A stretch of DNA of 48,468 nucleotides from Lachnospiraceae bacterium. GTDB taxonomy: Bacteria > Bacillota > Clostridia > Lachnospirales > Lachnospiraceae. Shown here piece after piece: positions 17,346-24,332 of the stretch. The stretch lies in assembly GCA_017470935.1 (NCBI GenBank), contig JAFUXG010000024.1, positions 1 through 48,468 of the forward strand. Direction: 5' to 3'. A program made the translations under genes and the position numbers. Every line of letters starts with the position of its first letter. Within the stretch, counting starts at the first letter, position 1. Below the pieces are notes generated by a model that saw nothing but the letters and a program-made list of their open reading frames with translations, made no database searches and was not told the DNA's origin.

Positions 17346-17666
17346 TCAGTTAATATATTCCTCAACACATCCTTTCAAAATATCAATAAGCTCCTCATCC
17401 ATATATTCGAAATCGTCCGGTATATTCAGACATACAATCCGCTTACCCTCTGCCTCTTCCGCATACTTATCTCTTATTCTCCGCACATGCTTCTTCTCCA
17501 TACAGAAAATAATATCTGCCCATCCGATCATCCCGGCAGTAATCTTAACTCTGGAATTCGATTCTGTTCCCGCAGAGCGTGCCTCACATCCATTATAGCC
17601 CTGAAAGATTTTTTCCGCAGTCAAACTTCTTCTTCGATTTTGACTGCAGATAAATAATAATTTCAT
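17346..17666 (-). CDS. Low-molecular-weight phosphatase-like protein
   Basis: A 106-residue cytoplasmic protein with the P-loop CSQNRRRS, fitting CX5R(S/T), right after the first beta strand MKLLFI. The late motif IPDDFEYMDEEL holds the candidate general-acid Asp of low-molecular-weight tyrosine phosphatases. It is shorter than the 150-residue classical enzyme but matches a compact bacterial subfamily. ATG 17666 follows AGGGA; the frame extends upstream to 17687 with weaker support. It is third in a four-gene operon. Confidence 0.8.
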   Translation of the reverse strand: MKLLFICSQNRRRSLTAEKIFQGYNGCEARSAGTESNSRVKITAGMIGWADIIFCMEKKHVRRIRDKYAEEAEGKRIVCLNIPDDFEYMDEELIDILKGCVEEYIN

Positions 17667-17710
17667 ATCAATCCCTAATCCTACCATTTTAATCTCTAAT
17701 CAGTTTGTAT

Positions 17711-18850
17711 TCATATCCCCCATATCACAAACCGCTCATACTCCTCAAAGCACTCCTCGGCCCAGGGTTTAAGTTCGGCAAATAATTCCTTCACCTGCCC
17801 GCCCGTTTCATATGCTCTGTTGAATATCTGTTGCCATTGTTCCCTTTCCACATATGTGATCCCGTAATAATCAAATTCGGGTACAGCATCTTTAATATAA
17901 TCAGGAATCTTCAAGTCATCAAATATATCCATGTTAAGCAGAAGCGAATCATCCTTCCAGCATTTATCTGCGGTATCTCCTTTTTGAAACTCAAAATAGC
18001 AGCTTCCCCCAATCATTTTTCGTTCTTCCTCTGTGATAAAATATTTCATTGTCATAAGCATTTTACTCCGAAAGTCCTCTATCATTTCTTCAGGAATACG
18101 CAGCCCGTCACGGATATAATTCTCCATGCCGCCATATTCCTTATCAATTGCCGCAAATGCCGCATTCAGATATTCCTCCTTTGCAAGAAATGCATCCTTC
18201 ACAGAAAGTGCCACTTCCTCTGGCTGTCCTGATTCCAGCACCTTATTATAATACATCTCTGCTTTGGGACCATTTACCTCATTGGTAAGCAGATAATCTT
18301 CCATGATTATATTTTTATCCACAGATAAAATTGCAAGAATAAATGCTGCCACCAGTCCACAGCGGTCCTTCCCCTCGGTACAGTGCCATAATACACTGCC
18401 GCTGTTGTAATCATGGGTAAGTATAAGCCGTATTGCCTTGCCTAGATTATCACGGCACGCCTCCTCTATCACCATTCTTTTGTATAGATTTCCCATAACG
18501 GGTATTATATCCGCAGGATTTTCACCCGCAGAAGAAAGACCGGAATCTGTCTGCTTTTCATGAGAAATTCCAATCATTCTTTCGTCAAATATAGGATTAT
18601 GTATATACTCCACCCCATCGATCTTCACATCCGGCTTTTGTTCCCTTTCCATTGTGGTACGCAGGTCAATTATCTTCTTAAGATGATAATACTCCTTAAG
18701 TTTGACTATATCCGATTCCGCAGCCTCAGAGAGATTTGCTGAGCGAAGCAGTCTCTTGCGACGGATATATCGCCCATCACTTGTTGCTATACTACCCAGA
18801 TCTCTGCAATTTTGTATTTTCTCAAATGTTATTTTTCTTGTATTATTCAT
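17711..18850 (-). CDS. Tyrosine/serine phosphatase (Y_phosphatase3) with C-terminal extension
   Basis: A 379-residue protein. Residues about 1-260 match the PF13350-type dual-specificity phosphatases. NCRDLGSIATSDGRYIRRKRL opens the domain and HCTEGKDRCG holds the catalytic CX5R loop. Relatives dephosphorylate phosphotyrosine, phosphoserine or lipids. Residues about 265-379 form an additional acidic domain (FEFQKGDTADKCW...YYGITYVEREQWQQ) not expected in the family. Its ATG overlaps the end of the ATPase gene by 8 nt, and a longer start at 18868 is possible. Tight coupling suggests it works with the ATPase. Confidence 0.82.
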   Translation of the reverse strand: MNNTRKITFEKIQNCRDLGSIATSDGRYIRRKRLLRSANLSEAAESDIVKLKEYYHLKKIIDLRTTMEREQKPDVKIDGVEYIHNPIFDERMIGISHEKQTDSGLSSAGENPADIIPVMGNLYKRMVIEEACRDNLGKAIRLILTHDYNSGSVLWHCTEGKDRCGLVAAFILAILSVDKNIIMEDYLLTNEVNGPKAEMYYNKVLESGQPEEVALSVKDAFLAKEEYLNAAFAAIDKEYGGMENYIRDGLRIPEEMIEDFRSKMLMTMKYFITEEERKMIGGSCYFEFQKGDTADKCWKDDSLLLNMDIFDDLKIPDYIKDAVPEFDYYGITYVEREQWQQIFNRAYETGGQVKELFAELKPWAEECFEEYERFVIWGI

Positions 18851-20213
18851 AGAGCATACCACCATCAACTAAAGTATATTTATCAGAATCTTCAAATGCA
18901 AAACCGGAAACACTTATAAATCCTATATTAGAAACCTTAATCTCATTAACCTTCTTTATCTGTTCTTCTTCCTGAATACATTCATCCAAGGTCATTTTCC
19001 TGTCATAAAATTTGCATTCATAGAATTCATATTTGCCACCGTTTTTCTTCAAAACACAGTCAAACTCACCATTAGTCTTTGTGGAAGGATCATCATACCA
19101 ATAACTGCCAAAATCTTCTATCCCGTTTAATTTACCGCTGATTGCCCTTCTATGAAAAAACTGAAGGGCTATGTCCTCAAATCTGTGACTAATAAATTCA
19201 CGAAGCTGTTCATCCATATTATTTCTAAAATATTGTTCCGGACCTATCCTTGTAATTCTCCCTGCATTTCCAAATATAAAAGCAAAATAGAAACGCATAA
19301 GATTATCCACGATCTCATAGAATTGTTTTTTCTTATCGCCCTGCCGATTAATTGGTTCCACCTTCCTGACAGCCTCCATATCAAGCAGTATCTTGAGCTG
19401 TTTATCAAGAAGCCCATTTTCAGTTCCTTTCATCCAATTACTGATCTCACTATACCGTTTCTTTCCATTACCCAATGCTTCCAGTATTCGCGAATCAAAA
19501 GATTTCTGTATCTCTTTAATCATTATATTTTCTACATGTGTCCTTATTATTCCTGTTTCAGGCATTAACTGTTTTATAATATTGTCTCTTAGGGAGATTG
19601 ATGTATCAATATTTTCCAAAACATACGGAGATCCGCCAAAGACAGCATACATACTTACCTTGTCACGAGGTGAAAGATTCGGATAGAATTTGGATGAGTC
19701 ATAATAATCGAATTCCCTGATGTGCAATATAAGTGAAAACCTTCCAAAAAGGGGATTACTTTCTTCAAGCAACTCTTTCATTACAGTAATATATGAACCA
19801 CACAAAATTATCTTAACATTATCCGGAAGTCTGTCTATTACTGCCTGAAATACCGAGTCCACCTCTCCCTGCTTTTTCGTCTGCTTTAGATATGGATATT
19901 CGTCCAGAATCAGAAGAATTTTTTTATCCAAAGTGCCAAGATAATCCATCATTGCGTATATAGACTCAAAACTCATTAATGGAAGCGACAATGCAGTTGC
20001 AACACTCTTATAAATCATTTCAAGATTGCCTTCAAACGAACTTGAAACACATAAGTGATTGACAACAATCCCATCAAATGAATCAGCGGCTTTATTAACA
20101 AGAGTGGATTTGCCTACTCTTCGTTTGCCATATACAAGAACAGCCGTCTTATGACTCCAGTTCAACAACTCCCTCTCAAGTTCGATTAATTCTTTCTCAC
20201 GTCCTACAAACAT
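18843..20213 (-). CDS. P-loop ATPase, AAA_2/DUF234 type
   Basis: A 456-residue ATPase of the archaeal/bacterial ATPase group. It starts MFVGREKELIELER; Walker A is YGKRRVGKST and Walker B is ILLILDEYPY, followed by an arginine-bearing sensor region. The C-terminal DUF234-type part contains GEFDCVLKKNGGKYEFYECKF, resembling a nuclease-like core. The ATG follows AAAGGAG. It is first gene of an operon with two phosphatases and a 50-residue protein, behind a strong promoter with two palindromes. Function unknown; association with two phosphatases is unusual for this family in my knowledge. Confidence 0.85.
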   Translation of the reverse strand: MFVGREKELIELERELLNWSHKTAVLVYGKRRVGKSTLVNKAADSFDGIVVNHLCVSSSFEGNLEMIYKSVATALSLPLMSFESIYAMMDYLGTLDKKILLILDEYPYLKQTKKQGEVDSVFQAVIDRLPDNVKIILCGSYITVMKELLEESNPLFGRFSLILHIREFDYYDSSKFYPNLSPRDKVSMYAVFGGSPYVLENIDTSISLRDNIIKQLMPETGIIRTHVENIMIKEIQKSFDSRILEALGNGKKRYSEISNWMKGTENGLLDKQLKILLDMEAVRKVEPINRQGDKKKQFYEIVDNLMRFYFAFIFGNAGRITRIGPEQYFRNNMDEQLREFISHRFEDIALQFFHRRAISGKLNGIEDFGSYWYDDPSTKTNGEFDCVLKKNGGKYEFYECKFYDRKMTLDECIQEEEQIKKVNEIKVSNIGFISVSGFAFEDSDKYTLVDGGMLYE

Positions 20214-20229
20214 AAAAGTCTCCTTTACT

Positions 20230-20258
20230 GAAAATATTTTCTCTGAAATTAATTTCAG
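20230..20258. promoter_or_regulatory. Adjacent palindromes, candidate operator
   Basis: Perfect palindromes GAAAATATTTTC (20230-20241) and CTGAAATTAATTTCAG (20243-20258) lie between the -10 box and the ATPase start codon. Both carry a TGAAA half-site. This location suits a repressor. Confidence 0.6.
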
Positions 20259-20269
20259 TATTATTGTCT

Positions 20270-20298
20270 ATTATAATTATTATGTAATAAAACGTCAA
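20270..20298 (-). promoter_or_regulatory. Promoter of the ATPase-phosphatase operon
   Basis: Minus strand TTGACG (20293-20298), 17-bp spacer, TATAAT (20270-20275). Confidence 0.75.
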
Positions 20299-20436
20299 GA
20301 AAAATGCTCATGGTTTTTTGACCTTGATTCTCATCCTCTTCTTTTAATAGCTGTTTTACAATGCTGCACTATTAACACCCTGGGCATCGAATTGCGCCGA
20401 ATCCTCATTATAGCTGAAAATCACTTCAAGCTCTGC

Positions 20437-20664
20437 TTACACTCTTACAAACCCATTCTGCCAAAGCATCTCCCCGATTTTATACCGGGATGTCGTCCAC
20501 TCTTTTCTCTCAATCACCTTTTCCATCGCCCCTTGAACAATTTTAGCAGCGGTGTGATCTGTATATAAATCGCTTTCCCATATATCCACTTCATCCATAT
20601 ATTCATTCTCATTCCAGCCACAAATCAATGACACAGAATTAGATTCGTCTAATTCTCCTATCAC
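20437..20664 (-). pseudogene. Doubtful 75-codon frame, possible fragment
   Basis: A minus frame with protein-like composition (CGWNENEYMDEVDIWESDL) but only a GTG start and no ribosome site. The frame stays open upstream of the GTG, which suggests the 3' end of a lost gene. Family not recognised. Confidence 0.3.
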
Positions 20665-20690
20665 TTCTTTTGCAATAATTTCATATTCGC

Positions 20691-20930
20691 ATGGATAATC
20701 CTATAAATGATACATATGATGACAACATTCAATTGACGATCAACGATATTACAGAAACAATGATACGCACAGGGAACACAGAAAATGGATACAGCATTAT
20801 TCCTGCCTGGGTATTTTCAGGGAATGTATATCGGGAAAATGAGTTTTTAACCGCAGATAAATTTGCGGTAGTCAATGCACTTGACGGAACAATAATTTCC
20901 GAAAGCCAATCGGATAATTCTATTGAATAA
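20691..20930 (+). pseudogene. C-terminal fragment of a lipoprotein-like protein
   Basis: A 79-codon plus frame reading TMIRTGNTENGYSIIPAWVF...FAVVNALDGTIISES. This resembles the end of Lachnospiraceae secreted lipoproteins of the DUF6034 type (recollection). It lacks signal sequence, ribosome site and the N-terminal domain, so it is probably a remnant. Confidence 0.4.
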
Positions 20931-21002
20931 AAGGCTTTATCAATATACATAAGTTCCAAAAAGCACTGTTCTTAACACTATACCTGGCAAAACCATGCGA
21001 AT

Positions 21003-21030
21003 AGAAAAGGGGCATGCATGCCCCTTTTCT
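21003..21030. terminator. Bidirectional terminator
   Basis: A perfect 28-bp palindrome with GGGGC core stems flanked by A and T runs, 12 bp past the stop of the 72-residue gene. Suits termination on the minus strand and possibly on both. Confidence 0.8.
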
Positions 21031-21041
21031 AACAATATTCT

Positions 21042-21260
21042 TTAGAACAGTTTCTTTATCGCATCCACAGCACCGCCGACCTTATCGCCTGCAACCTTCG
21101 CTTTAACTCCAGCAACCACCTGGTCTACTGCTCCATCCGGAATATCCACCCCAAGCACCCCTTCTACTGCTTTTTCAGGATTGCTCTGAAACTCCTTCAT
21201 AAATGCAGGATCATTCTTTACCTTGTTGACAATACTCTCAATACTTGATTTGATATCCAT
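21042..21260 (-). CDS. Small helical protein, leader-peptide-like
   Basis: A 72-residue protein beginning MDIKSSIESIVNKVKNDPAF after a good AAGGAGG site. The pattern NDPAFMKEFQSNPEKAVEGVLGVDIPDG resembles Nif11/NHLP-type leader regions of ribosomal peptides, and similar small proteins are frequent in Clostridia. The C-terminal half is Gly/Ala/Lys-rich and amphipathic. No peptide-maturation enzyme is adjacent, so this is more likely a conserved small cytoplasmic protein. Function unknown. It is a single gene between its own terminator and the YbaK gene. Confidence 0.75.
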   Translation of the reverse strand: MDIKSSIESIVNKVKNDPAFMKEFQSNPEKAVEGVLGVDIPDGAVDQVVAGVKAKVAGDKVGGAVDAIKKLF

Positions 21261-21416
21261 AATGTGCCTCCTTATTAATTAGTTTTTTTCGGATATGTGT
21301 ACTCATAATCCGTATGATTTTTCAAATAACATATAGAATTATAACACAACTTTTTTCAATCGTGCAACAATGTCATTATACCAATACTGTTATACCCATA
21401 TACCTGTGTCCTTCTA

Positions 21417-21896
21417 TTAATTACTAACCACATCATGAAGCTCAAACCGTATCACCTTTGCAACATCCCCGGGCGCCATCTCCACCTGATAACCCACCTT
21501 CCCTGCACTGAAGAAAATGGTATCGTAATTCATGGCAGTCTCATGTATCACTGTCGCAAACTGTTTCTTCATTCCGATGGGTGAACACCCTCCGTGAACA
21601 TATCCCGTAAGCGGAAGCAGCTCCTTCTGCTTGATCATTTCAATTGATTTCTCACCCACAGCCTTTGCGGCCTTCTTAAGATCCAGCTCGCACTCCACGG
21701 GTATTACAAACACATAGTTTGTCCCGGTCTTACCCTTAGTTACCAGCGTCTTGAAAACCCTCTTCGGATCCTCTCCGAGAATCCTTGCTATCTCATCACC
21801 TGGTGTTGTTGCATCCTGAGTATATGTGTGGGGCGTGTAGGACACCTTCTTCTGTTCCAGTACACGCATAACATTAGTCTTTTCTTTCTTGTCCAT
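21417..21896 (-). CDS. ybaK: Cys-tRNA(Pro)/Cys-tRNA(Cys) deacylase, YbaK/EbsC family
   Basis: A 159-residue cytoplasmic editing protein that hydrolyses Cys-tRNA(Pro) formed by prolyl-tRNA synthetase. Family features are FKTLVTKG, VIPVECELDLKKAAKAVG with the conserved lysines, and GYVHGGCSPIGMKK near the C-terminus. Length is typical. ATG 21896 lies nine nt after AAGGAG; a longer TTG start at 21923 is less likely. It lies 47 nt after the AbiEii gene on the same strand and could be cotranscribed with it, though functionally unrelated. Confidence 0.92.
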   Translation of the reverse strand: MDKKEKTNVMRVLEQKKVSYTPHTYTQDATTPGDEIARILGEDPKRVFKTLVTKGKTGTNYVFVIPVECELDLKKAAKAVGEKSIEMIKQKELLPLTGYVHGGCSPIGMKKQFATVIHETAMNYDTIFFSAGKVGYQVEMAPGDVAKVIRFELHDVVSN

Positions 21897-21943
21897 TTCT
21901 TTAATCTCCTTTGTTGTCTGCAAATATTTTTATCAATTTCCCT

Positions 21944-22648
21944 CTAACAATCCTTTAGAAGTATGTCACCGGTATTTCTTTTCTTCACAGTATTTATAAA
22001 TGCATTTTGAAGATTCACAATATCCAAACTATTCCCATATAAGTTATAAAACTTATATAAATCATAATAATCTCTTATTCTTGTTGTAGCAACATTTCTA
22101 CTTATAATTGTTTCAAATTTTTCTGAAATAATTGTTTCAATGTTGTATGCCATTACATGTATAGTCTTCTCATCAAGAAAGCTCTTATAGTAATACTTTA
22201 TTGCCGACGGAGTTATAACATCTCCGGTTGTTATATCTATTTTCATCGGATTATTAATCTTTTCAAATCTAGCATAGAAATATACTCTGAAATTATTATA
22301 ATCGTCATTTTCATGAATTGGCTCAATCTTATCAAAAACAAATTCAATACCATCATTAACATTAATTGATAATATTTTCTTTATAGCATTAACGATTTCC
22401 TCTTCATTCATATCAAGTCCTGTTACTGTTGTGTCCATATCCATGGTCGTTCTTTCAGAAATACCAAACATAGATGATATAAGCATACCACCCTTTAATA
22501 TAAAATTCATTACATAATCCGATAAGGCAAGTCTTTCAAGAACGCGTTCAAACATATACATTTGCAATACTTCCTGTGGCATTAATCCTTTTTTCTTTGC
22601 AAATACCCGTATCTTTCCTTTCAATTGTTCGGCTGTCCTATATCCCAT
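21944..22648 (-). CDS. abiEii: AbiEii-type nucleotidyltransferase toxin
   Basis: A 234-residue nucleotidyltransferase of the AbiEii (DUF1814) family, the toxin of the type IV AbiE phage-abortive-infection system. The core reads FILKGGMLISSMFGISERTT followed by MDMDTT, giving the GG and metal-binding Asp pair. MKIDITTGD and a late RDYYDLYKF motif also fit. Family members add nucleotides to tRNA 3' ends. ATG 22648 shares a base with the TGA of the antitoxin gene and has GGAGGTG five nt upstream, so translation is tightly coupled. Confidence 0.92.
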   Translation of the reverse strand: MGYRTAEQLKGKIRVFAKKKGLMPQEVLQMYMFERVLERLALSDYVMNFILKGGMLISSMFGISERTTMDMDTTVTGLDMNEEEIVNAIKKILSINVNDGIEFVFDKIEPIHENDDYNNFRVYFYARFEKINNPMKIDITTGDVITPSAIKYYYKSFLDEKTIHVMAYNIETIISEKFETIISRNVATTRIRDYYDLYKFYNLYGNSLDIVNLQNAFINTVKKRNTGDILLKDC

Positions 22649-23241
22649 CACATCACCTCCATGTACACCCTGACCTTATCCTCAATATTAAAAATCTTTG
22701 CATATTTCAATAATTTTCTATGATCATAGCTTCCGTAAAAATATTCCTTTATTGCCTGAACATAAATCTGCTTATCAATATTTTTCCTGTTTTTGATAAT
22801 GTCACAAATGCAACGTTCTTTATCATAAGCATTAACCTTAAATCCTTGTGGTGTGGTAACAGTGGTAAGTCCCAAGTCCCACAAATCCTTCTTACAGTAA
22901 TGAAAATTAATCTCCGAATGGTCTCGTTTGATCCTCGAAACATTGTCACCCTGAGGAACAGTAACATCTAATATATGCGGGACACGATCACACATTCCAT
23001 GAAAAAACAATGCAGTGGCATAAGAAAAAATAATCTTTTCCGACCTGCACTGAATACTCTTGTATTCGTCAATACATATTTCAGGAAGTGTGTATGTTCC
23101 CCATTTCTCCCTTATAAGAAAGCCTTTCTGAACATAATCCTCAATCTGCATTTTGTTATATCCAAGCTCTAATAACTGCTTTGTTAAAATGATTCCATCC
23201 TGTTTTTCTACTATATTAGAAACATTTTTATCTCTCTTCAT
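22648..23241 (-). CDS. abiEi: AbiEi-type antitoxin and repressor
   Basis: A 197-residue AbiEi family protein. The N-terminal winged helix (QDGIILTKQLLELGYNKMQI...GFLIREKWGTYTL) binds DNA, and the C-terminal part neutralises the toxin. ATG 23241 has AGGAGG upstream; the longer frame lacks support. The ribosome site is embedded in a small hairpin, and two interleaved inverted repeats lie at the promoter, consistent with the known cooperative autorepression by AbiEi. Confidence 0.92.
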   Translation of the reverse strand: MKRDKNVSNIVEKQDGIILTKQLLELGYNKMQIEDYVQKGFLIREKWGTYTLPEICIDEYKSIQCRSEKIIFSYATALFFHGMCDRVPHILDVTVPQGDNVSRIKRDHSEINFHYCKKDLWDLGLTTVTTPQGFKVNAYDKERCICDIIKNRKNIDKQIYVQAIKEYFYGSYDHRKLLKYAKIFNIEDKVRVYMEVM

Positions 23242-23259
23242 TACGAGCACCTCCTCGTA
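23242..23259 (-). promoter_or_regulatory. Hairpin enclosing the abiEi ribosome site
   Basis: On the minus strand TACGAG-GAGGTG-CTCGTA forms a 6-bp stem with the ribosome site in stem and loop, directly before the ATG. It may dampen translation of the operon. Confidence 0.55.
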
Positions 23260-23291
23260 TAACAATAGGATATATGATTTTTCTTTCTTAT

Positions 23292-23355
23292 AATATATCA
23301 GATTAAAGAACGATTGTAAATACTTTTGTTCTTTAATTCTCGAAAACAAAAGTAT
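23292..23355 (-). promoter_or_regulatory. abiE promoter with interleaved inverted repeats
   Basis: Promoter: TTTACA (23315-23320), 17-bp spacer, TATATT (23292-23297). Inverted repeat A: ATACTTTTGTT (23320-23330) with AACAAAAGTAT (23345-23355). Inverted repeat B: ATTAAAGAAC (23302-23311) with GTTCTTTAAT (23328-23337). The repeats share their middle segment and flank or overlap the -35, fitting a compound AbiEi operator. Confidence 0.7.
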
Positions 23356-23358
23356 GTT

Positions 23359-23386
23359 AAAAAGGCAGAATCATACTGACTCTGCC
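23359..23386 (-). terminator. Terminator after the superoxide dismutase gene
   Basis: GGCAGA (23364-23369) pairs with TCTGCC (23381-23386), with an inner TCA/TGA pairing, then TTTTT on the minus strand. It lies about 220 nt past the sod stop; the stretch between them shows nothing recognisable. Confidence 0.7.
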
Positions 23387-23607
23387 CGTTACCATTTCTT
23401 ATACTATTATGTTTTTCCCATAAGATACAACCGGTGGAATAAATGAGAAATAAGAAATCATCATATATAATCCTTAATCCCTTTCATCCGTTTCTGACTT
23501 TTCCTTAATAATTGCCTAACCCTTTTCCATTATTACACGCAATATTAGAATTATACTAGCATACCATTTTTTCAAAACAATAGATTGTATCTGGAATTAA
23601 GATTACT

Positions 23608-24108
23608 TTAAGATTTGTATATCACGCCGCACCCAAGCTTGGTTCCCGCATCCCCTGAAGGCTGTGTCGTGAAGTCATCCCTGCCATCATGAATGATGAC
23701 TGATCTGCCAAGAATCTCTTCTACGGATATCCTGTCATCATAAAAAGCAAGCCATGCATATCCATCATTGCTTATAAGCGGCGGCATATCTCCCGCATGC
23801 CCGGGATGTGCTGCGCCCTTCGGATTATAGTGCATGCCTGTATTTTCAAATGCACCTTCGCAATCCCCAACCTCATGAATATGCATGGCATAGAAATTAG
23901 ATACCACGCTGTCATTTTCAATTGTCTGTTCATCTTCATCGGGAAGCCCGAATATCTCTGCGTTTACCAGCACTCCTCCCATAGACATGGAGAAAAATCT
24001 AATGATACCATTTAACTCAGGATGCTCTGCATTGCCTCTTATCCATGCGATCGCATCCGGTGAGTCCTCTTTAAGTCTTTCTGCAAATAACGGTGTATAA
24101 CAATTCAT
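23608..24108 (-). CDS. sodC: Cu/Zn superoxide dismutase-like protein
   Basis: A 166-residue protein of the Cu/Zn superoxide dismutase family (superoxide to peroxide and oxygen). Visible ligand motifs are MHIHEVGDC (copper His pair and disulphide Cys), GMHYNP, HPGHAGD and VIIHDGRDD, then SGDAGTKLGCG with the second Cys. It lacks a signal peptide, unlike most bacterial SodC, so it would act in the cytoplasm as in some clostridial homologues. ATG follows an AAAGG site. Probably a single gene, with the sensor kinase gene ending 225 nt upstream behind a terminator. Confidence 0.9.
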   Translation of the reverse strand: MNCYTPLFAERLKEDSPDAIAWIRGNAEHPELNGIIRFFSMSMGGVLVNAEIFGLPDEDEQTIENDSVVSNFYAMHIHEVGDCEGAFENTGMHYNPKGAAHPGHAGDMPPLISNDGYAWLAFYDDRISVEEILGRSVIIHDGRDDFTTQPSGDAGTKLGCGVIYKS

Positions 24109-24204
24109 ATCAAAAACCTTTTTCTTTTATAATATACACATAATCCGTTAATTGTGCAGGTATATATAATATGCAGAATAACGTTACCAACCATGCACTT
24201 GTGA

Positions 24205-24244
24205 TAAAGAATAAGCCTATGTGACATACATAATCACATAGGCT
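24205..24244 (-). terminator. Terminator of the sensor kinase gene
   Basis: 11-bp perfect stem (24214-24224 with 24234-24244), followed on the minus strand by a T-rich TTATTCTTT. Same stem family as 1871. Confidence 0.7.
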
Positions 24245-24332
24245 CATTTTATTAACTCTATAATACATCTCAATCCGATCAAACCTGATCATAACAACCC
24301 CATCTGTTAGGAATAAACACAAAATATCATTT

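Noticed and set aside
21003-21030. 28-bp palindrome as an operator
   Set aside because: Its place just past a stop codon, GC-rich core and flanking A/T runs fit a terminator better.
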